A DNA stretch of 64,000 bases. Origin: Lucifuga dentata. Taxonomy: Eukaryota; Chordata; Actinopteri; Ophidiiformes; Bythitidae. Shown piece by piece: positions 53,701 to 62,700 of this stretch (the stretch's first letter is position 1; each line of letters opens with the position of its first letter). Made by a program: the position numbers and the translations under genes. The notes under the pieces are model-generated. The model was not told the DNA's origin. It was given only the letters and a program-made list of their open reading frames with translations, and made no database searches. The stretch is taken from NCBI GenBank assembly GCA_014773175.1, contig VXCM01000112.1, positions 345,733 through 409,732 on the forward strand, given 5' to 3'.

Positions 53701-56700
53701 TTGAAACATGAAGAAGACTTTATAGCTGAGGCCTGTCATAATATGCTATTTCTGCTGTTTGAAGTTTAGTATCAGCATCAAGTCATGTTTATCTCTTCAT
53801 GAAAATATATTTGATGTATTACTCAGTACTTTACTGTAAATCCCATTTAAATGAAGTGATACACAACCTATTATAATTGTTTTCAGCTGCAGACTTGAAG
53901 GAGTAGCTGCTTTGCTGTGAATAATTGTATACCATACTGTACCAGACAGGTTCACTTCTTATAATTTTCTCTAAGGATTAGCTTCAGCCCTAATGTTGAT
54001 CTAGTAGTCAGAAGAATATTTAGTTTAATTTTCAGGATTTTTAGGTTGTAATAACATGTGTTTTACAGTAGTAGTCTCAGTCATGCATGTGATGAGAGCG
54101 TGCTCTCCATCACCACCATCACACAGTGCAGTTAATAATAATAGTAATGTGCCCCTGCTGTGAACCTGGCAATAGCTAACCATACTTTTCTCCTCTCCAG
54201 CATATGATTTGATTCAGGGCTCATATGAAACTTGAATAATTTGTGGTCTCATGGATGCTGATATTTGTAGCTCATGGTTCACTGAAATGTGCTCTTATTT
54301 ATGAAGGATGGGCAGATGGAGGGAGCTGTGTGATTTGTAGACTCAGGCTCATTGACTTAATGTGATTGTGCAGCAGACTCTGATCTAATGGATGTTTAAC
54401 CCAGTGCTTTCTTTTCTTGCTGTCAGTTTGCTCCTATAATCCAGCTTGTCCAGATTGCTCATGGTCTTTCAGATTTGCTACCACATTTAGCTGGTGTATG
54501 GAGGCTCAACTGACAAGCTTTAAAGAGGAAAAAGTGTTGTTTTTGTCATGAAAAAGTATATATAGAAATGCATTTGTTTTCACTGAATATGGCATCCTGT
54601 GCATGTTCCAGGTGTCCTTGGTGCTTTCAGCATTACAGGCAGGCAACAAAGGCACCCAGGCCTGTATCACAGCAGCCAGCGCTGTTTCTGGCATTATTGC
54701 TGACCTGGACACCACCATTATGTTCGCCTCAGCTGGAACACTGAACCCTGAGAATGAAGAGTCTTTCGCTGACCACAGGTGCAATGACCTTGTAGCAAAC
54801 ATGAGACAAAGACACCGCAGATAGTGGAAAAATCTATAATTTCTTTTAGAGAACACACACACACATTTTTAGTAATTGTTTTTTTCAAAGTTCACGTTTG
54901 GGAATAATGTTGAAAAAAGGTATTAGTTTTAGAGTATAATCATAAAGCTTAGCATGCAAATTGTACTGTGACTTTAAGTTTAACTTTAAAAATATCAGAA
55001 ATTACAAAGATTTGACTTACTGGTACTAGATTTTCTCACTGCTGCAATCAGGCTCCTGATCATTTGATGAGTCAGTAAGTGTGGTTAGTCAGAATGGTGA
55101 AATACAGTATGTTTCTCAAATAGTAATGAACATTAATCAAAAACTCACTAAAAAACTAAAAACTAAAAAAACTAAAAACTCATTCTGTTTACAAAGGCAA
55201 CATTCTCCTTTCATATTGCTGGCACTTCAGTGTGAGTGTGGAGCAGATTGTGACACAATGTGTCCCGTCCTTCAGGGAGAGCATTTTGAAGACAGCCAAG
55301 ATGCTGGTGGAGGACACCAAGCTGCTGGTTGCTGGAGCTGCGTCCAGCCAGGACAAGTTGGCTCAGGCTGCCCAGTCCTCAGCCAAAACCATCACCCAGC
55401 TCACTGAGGTGGTCAAACTGGGAGCAACCAGTATGGGCTCTGAGGGCCCTGAGACACAGGTGACATACTGACGAAATACAAAAAATGACAACTATATACA
55501 CTTTTTGGCCACATATAGTTGTAAGGCTTGTAAGACCTTATTTTCTAAAAGATTTACGTCTTTGGCCAAGCTCAGTTATTACTAAATAATTCAGCTGCAT
55601 GCCTAGTTAAGTTTGACTTTAACTTGATATTATTACCCATTACCTGTATAGTATTAGTTCTGTAGTAGCATTAGACATCTAAAATGTTATTTATTTTTCT
55701 GTTCACTTAGGTTTAGATTCTGTATATTTTCAGTCTCATCTGATATAACTTTGGTGTCTCCTCTTTCCTCTCAGCATCAGCCTCTATCTCTGCATCCACT
55801 AAGTCTGAAGTACCATGACTCTAGGCGCTAGTGATAAGCACTGCAGCGTTAAATCCTCTCCACAGGGTGTTACTGATAAACCTATACTGTCGCCATTGTG
55901 TTGTATCGATTCTACTTCTATCTTCTCAGGTGGTTCTGATAAACGCTGTGCGGGATGTGGCCAAGGCTCTGGCTGAACTCATCAGTGCCACCAAGTGTGC
56001 TGCAGGAAAGCCAGCTGACGACCCGTCCATGTATCAGCTGAAAAATGCTGCCAAGGTAAAGGAACAGACCACTCAAATGACTGTCATATCTAGGTTGGGT
56101 GTGTATTGATTTCAGCACCAAGCATGGTAAATATGTTCAGCTTTCTTACAGATAGGACACTGCACGTGGATATGCATTTTTTTGATGGTATCTATGTATG
56201 CTATATTGAGTTTGACTCATCTGACTACAAGAAGCAAGGCTCTGTCACAAGAAACATTTGACAGTCCTTACAAGGATGTCTGACATCCGTTTTTTTGGGC
56301 ATATCTGTAGATGTGTATTGTGTATATACATTTTTGTATGTGTGTATTTATGTTTCTGTGTGAGTGAACTGAGTTCTGTCTGTGCTTGGCTCTGCTTTTT
56401 CTGCATTTTGACTGCTGAGACCATAGTCATACAAGATTTTGTATCTCCTTGACTTCTAGATTATGCAGAACCAAAGCTTTAAAACAGCCTTACTGCTCAT
56501 TTCGGGGGGGGGGGNGGGGGGGGGGGTTCACTTTACTTACTCTCAGTCCTCATAGATGACACCTGCTTGGGATCAGATCCAGGACTAGATTCACATTTTG
56601 GATCTGACCTTTGCACAACTGTTCTCATTCTCAAAACATAAATTAAGATTAAAGTGTTAAGTTTGGGACACGGCGTCTTATGTTTTTCATCTAAATGGAA

Positions 56701-59700
56701 TTAGTGCCACCTATGGTCCTGGTCATGTTGACAGATTGTTTCTCTTCCTCCAACATATGGTGACCTCCAAATGGGACCCTCTCAAACTCCTGCTGCTCAT
56801 GTTGCTGAAATTCTTAACCTTCCATGACATCATGCACTCATTGCTAAATGCAACACAGACAGAGCAGAATATGTTACCATTATTAAAGATTTAAGTTTCT
56901 TTCCAGTGTGGGATTCAGTGACTATGTTAGCAGTACCACGTCAGCCTCTTTAATTTCGAAATACATCCCTCATTCTTATTTTTCTTGAGCAGCTGATCTC
57001 AGTGTAAGAGGAAGAAAAGGGATTTTTGTAATGTAATGTTTTGTAAAGTAAGAGCTCCACCTTCTGGTTTGATTGAGAGCATCGTTATTGCTTCCTTTAT
57101 TTGACAGGTCATGGTCACCAATGTGACGTCTCTTCTAAAAACAGTGAAAGCAGTGGAGGATGAAGCCACTCGTGGGACGAGGGCTCTGGAGGCCACCATT
57201 GAGTGCATCAAGCAGGAGCTGACAGTAAGAGTGCCTGACAGGACAAATTATCTTTATGGTCTTCTGCAAGTCAGCTGATGGGACACAGCCTCTCTGTGTT
57301 CAAAGAGGGTCAGGTCTGTCTGGGTCTATTATTCCAAACAAAACAGGAGAGCTTTTTGTTCTCTTTCTTTTACTTTTATTATCTATTCAACTCTTTTCCT
57401 CCTCCTTTCCTTGCAGCTCCTGGAAGTTTCTCAAAGCTGTTATCAGGGTCTGGTTAGCTGGCAGAAGTGGGATGAGAAAGAAAGAAGATTTGTTTCTTTT
57501 ATTTTAGTAATTTACTGCGAATCCTTATCAGAGGACCCCAGCTTAAGATTAAGCTTTACAGTCCATCAAACTCCCAATTATACTGCTATGCATATTAGGA
57601 CATTCTATTCTCCTTACTTGTTTACACTTTCTGCTACTGTGTCCATGTGCACTTCTTCAGCTCCTCTCTGAGAATGTTCACGTCTATGCTGTGCCTATAT
57701 CCATGTACTGCATCTGTGGCTCATCTTATGTCCAGGTGTTCCAGTCCAAGGATGTCCCAGACAAGTCCACCACACCTGAGGAGTTCATCCGTATGACAAA
57801 GGGCATCACCATAGCAACGGCCAAGGCAGTGGCTGCTGGCAATTCTGCTCAGCAGGAGGATGTGATCGCCACAGCCAACTTGAGCCGCAAAGCCATCTCC
57901 GATATGTTGACTGCCTGCAAGGTGCTAATCCACTCTGTTCTGCCAACAGGCCTCACACAGACAGCAGCAGGCTGCCAGGGAACGTGTGAGCCCAGAATGC
58001 TGAGATTGAACACCAGGTTTACTTTAGGGCTCTTCTCGCTGATAATGACTCAGTTACCTTTTAAAGTCATGCCATGGGACATCAGTCAGGATGCCCTTCA
58101 ACTTCTATATAGCATGCACAATAAAGCAAAACAGAAAAAGGAGACATTATATATTGCATTGATTTCCTCAATGGAAAAGGGCATTATAAAGGAATTAGTG
58201 ATGAATGAGAAAGTATCATTATGTATTTGATTTGTCCACATCCACCAGCAACAGCCTGACAAGTAACATGATAAAAACACAGTCCCAGAGCTCACAAAGC
58301 ACATTTATACTGTGACACTGAGACTTGTGTTGATTCCTGACATCCCCATGGGAACAGATTTTGTCTCCTTTCTATATTTATCATATAATGTTGCTTCCTC
58401 CCTCCTCCAGCAAGCAGCATACTACCCTGACGTGGGCGAGGAATTGAGGAACAAAGTCTTGCAGTATGGCTCTGAGTGCACCAGTGGTTACATCAACCTT
58501 CTGGAGCAAGTGCTGCAGGTTAGAATTTAGCCATCACAAGTGGCTTGTGTGTGTAGACTGTGTCTGTCTGTCTGCATCGATGGATGGGTGAATCTGGATT
58601 TTTACTATTAACTAAATTAACTGACAAGTTTACACACATCTTTCATGTCTACAAGTTTTACATTTTCTGGTGCTTGTCAAACATTTCTTGGTTTCCTGTC
58701 AGTTGTACTGTATTTTTGTAGCATCACCATAAAGTGAAATTGAAAGGTCATTTTAATGCTCAGTCTCAGCCAAGACCTCAAAAGCTTAAAATTTATTTCC
58801 ACAGTCAGTCTGTAACCATCTATATGTAATAGCATAAAAAATAATAATACATGGTAGAAATTTTTCAAGCACCACAAAGTATGCCTAAAATGATAATAAG
58901 CTAATTTGATTTCTGAGCCTCTTGTTGTTTACATTTTCACATTAACTAGGAAAACATATTTACATGAAATTCTTGAATGATTTGTGATATTGAGCTTCTT
59001 ATTAACACACCCCGTGTGTATGGGAAGGCAAGTGTGTTGACATAGAACTGTATGCTAATGAATGCATTAATTAGTTTTATTATTGATCTCATTAGCATAG
59101 GGACATGAGGACATTTAAGTGCCTTATGTTGTAACTGGTAGTTTACACATGCTGGAAAAATGGCTCAACAGATACAGAACAGATTCAGTTAGCATTGGCA
59201 CCACGTTCAGTGTTAGAAATCATCGGCTCTGTGGGAAAAGGTGCTGCTTGCTCACAAGTGTAACTGCGATCGGTCAGTCAAGTATAACTCGGCCCTTCAA
59301 AAGTGCCTGAGTGCATCTTTGTATTCTCATTCATCTTGTGTCTCTTCTCTGCGTGTGCACATGGGTGTATTTTGTTTTTTCAGGTGCTCCAGAAGCCCGC
59401 GCAGAAGCAACAGCTAGCCACTCATTCGAAGCATGTGGCAGCATGTGTGACAGAGCTCATCCAGACTGCTGAGGCCATGAAAGGTGAGGCCACACACACA
59501 CTAATGATGTACACTGTCACACACACATTCGCGTTACAACTCACATTAACAGTACGTAAAGTTATGCTTGACAACCTTGGAAGTTACATGTAGAATTCCA
59601 CTGTTTATGGCACTGTATGAAGCAGTGTGATTTTCCTTTCAGATGATGTCAGCAGATTTTAATTCTAAAATGACTATCAGACATTATATAATCGTTGTAG

Positions 59701-62700
59701 TGTAAAATTAGTAAAGCTAAAATTACAGGTGATGGTGTATTTGAAGAAATTCCCACAAGGAGTCAACCCTGTTTTTTTTTTTTTTAAATATAAATCAACA
59801 TGAAAGGATTGTGAAGATGTTAGAGATTAAGCAAAAAAAGCTTTAATCTTCTTATGCATGAATTTCATTACAGTGTTACTGAGTCAAGCATCAAACCTGT
59901 CTGTGTTCCTAATAAAGGCAATGGAATCACTTAATACTATAGAAATTGTACTACAGAGAGACTGCTGAGAGAATTGCACCAAATTGAGCTCCGTTAGGAT
60001 AGTTATGACACAAACGTACAAGCGTGTTGCCTCTAGAAGCTGCACTGCCATATCTCTGACAGGAGTAATAGATTGTGTTTGGATGAGAATTGGATTTCAG
60101 CGTATCGCCCGAGACCCATTGGGGCTATCCACTTCACCTCTCTAATGTCCCATGTGCTCTCTCTCTCTCTCTTTCTTTCTCTCTCTTTTGCTGCTCCCTC
60201 AGATGGAGGTAAGTGGGATGTGGTGTGTTGTGTTCCTTCAGATCACTTTTCATAGAGTCAGAAGGGGGTAGTGGAGTAGAGCAGCTGGGGGGTGGGGGTG
60301 CAGAACAGATTTCCCCAGGGCTCAGCATAATCTACGAAAACATCATTCCATCTGCTTCACCAAGCTGTTCCCAAACAGCTCCATTTTATGAGCACTTTAA
60401 AAACTATAAAATGACAATGATCCATCAAATCTGTGTTTCTTCTAAGTCTTTGTTTATCATATTTAACTTTGAGACATTACACAACAAACAGTTTTTTGGA
60501 GTGGATAGAGCTTGTGAGCTTTGCTGCAGTTGAAAGAGGTTGAGGTTCATCATCTCTATGATGCCTGAATTGAAGAATAGTGACTTGTTCAAACAGAGAC
60601 GTATCTTTCTGAATTAAATAAAATGTCACAAGCAGCAGTTCTGGATTAGCATTTCACAAGTGAGTCTGAGTCCGGGCTTAAAAAGCATGTTATAACCACA
60701 ATGAGAGTGTGATCATCCCTTTCAGGTTCAGAATATGTGGACCCTGAGGACCCCACTGTTATTGCTGAGACTGAGCTCCTCGGGGCAGCAGCGTCCATTG
60801 AAGCTGCAGCCAAGAAACTAGAGCAGCTGAAACCCAGGGCCAAACCCAAGGTATTAATGCCCCTCTCAGCCCTTTCACACACTGAACCACACACAGCTTT
60901 TTGTCATTAATCAACAGGGAGACGAGTAGGACTGAAGGTAGAAAAGGTGACGCTGACTTTGAAGTGGAGTCCTGTTTTTCAGTGACTGTGCTGCTAAAAA
61001 TTTCAATTTTACACACTATAACAATTTAGGCAGTGTATCTTTGATCTAACACATAATGCTTGAAAAGTTTCTTCAAAGGACATTATTTTTTGGATATTAT
61101 TTTGAGTTGTGTTGCCAGGAGATGTAATTACTCTGCTGGATCCTCAAGCTTATGTTGGAATGAGTTCAAATATATGATGAACTGTGGTGACCCTTCTTGA
61201 AGGAGAGGCCGTCTGTCTTATTGAGCCTGTTTCCTTTGTTTTATTGCAGTGTTCCTCATTTCTAAACTAAACCGAGGGAAGCTTTTTCAGCCTGTTATTC
61301 ATCTGCCCCCACGCTGTGGTATTAAATCCAACAGAACGAAACAATTTGACCATAATGCTCTTGAAACTAGAACAAGACAGGAGATGACAGTAATAATGCT
61401 TTCAGAAAGTGAAGCTACTTGTATGTGGTTGAGTTTGTGGTATGCTACTGCATGATTGTCGTTTGTCTCTGGAGACTGGATAAGTTCAACCCTAATGCTC
61501 GTCCTTGTGTGCCTGTAGTGCTTTCCCCCTTTTCCATACCTCTTCCTGTGTAAAACATCTTGTTGTTTGCCCCAGTCCCTCTGTGTGTCTACCATATGTA
61601 GGAAAGTATAACCCCATTTTTAATAAAGACATTCTTATGCTCTGTCTCCTACTATAATTCCTTAGTTGCAGACTACAATTATGGGGGCTTTTGTCTATAT
61701 GAGAAGAGATTACTGAGTGAAAAACTTTCTACTCTTTTGGATCTCAGTGTCTCCCTCTAGTGTTCCAATAGATCACAAGCCCTAGCACACTGCAATATGG
61801 AACTTCTCTCTATTTATTTTTCTAATGTGAAGACAGTGCTGTGCTCACATGCTGATGTACATTTTCATAGAGGAAACATAAAAATAAAAGTACAGAGGAC
61901 ATACTATGACAGACATGTTCTGGCAATGGGCATCAGATGATTTGTAGTGCAGAGTGATTATAATGGAATTTTAGTTTAAGTTCCATAACGATTTCATACT
62001 TAGGCAGAGATAACAAACTAGCACAAATAATGCATAAAGGCACCATGCCCACATTAAATCTATCAAATAGTGCACCAGTATCAAACAAGACACTTCCATC
62101 AAAGATTTATTTATGAGTGTAAAACAGCTTGGATTCTTTTTCTTCCTCTTTCATATTTCTCCTCCCTGCTCCTTTGTCCCTCCTGCGCATTAGGTGGGGT
62201 CTACTGCCCAAGCATGCTTCCCTGCCTCCCCCCTCTCTAAGCCGTTGTAGACCTGGAAGCCTTCTCTGCAGGGCTCTGTCTGATATGTTTGATATATTAG
62301 GTTGTTATTCAGTCCAACTATATATCAAACATATTCCTACAGTGTCCCGCCCTGTCTCCAGCCACGTGTGCCTTGTGTGTTTATGGAGATCTGTGGTCAG
62401 TGACATGTTGTTGGCTGCTGAAGCAGAGATGGCATTTGTAAACTGTCCCTAAACTGATGAAATGTGATCTTCATGTTGGTTCTCAGTTCAATTTGATGGG
62501 GAGTTGGTAACTATGTGTTCCCCACTGGTGTCACTGAAAAATAATAATTTCCGCTGTGCTTTTGAAGGATAAAGTTGAATATTTTAGATTTTGCTACTAC
62601 AGTTTGTGTCACAATATGTAATGACTGGAAATGTCTTTTAATTTTAGGCCACTGTGTTTTGAAGTCTTAAGTCGATATGTGGTTTTGCTTTTCAGCAAGC

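Larger units (their letters stand above)
52836..55929 (+). other. tln2: Introns 42 to 45, between exons 42 and 46
   Basis: Contains a 17-bp-arm palindrome (53431-53465) just before exon 43, ACTAAAA-type tandem units at about 55147-55185, and a possible 23-nt cryptic exon at 55052-55074. Otherwise unique. Confidence 0.75.
57225..60725 (+). other. tln2: Introns 47 to 50, between exons 47 and 51
   Basis: Mostly unique sequence. Intron 50 (59484-60725) holds a T run near 59771, a CT tract at 60156-60190 and the candidate microexon at 60203. Confidence 0.75.

Noticed and set aside
58312..58530. Start codon and frame running from intron 48 into exon 49
   Set aside because: Only 58411-58518 is exon; the upstream codons are intron read-through, shown by the CTCCAG acceptor and conserved protein.
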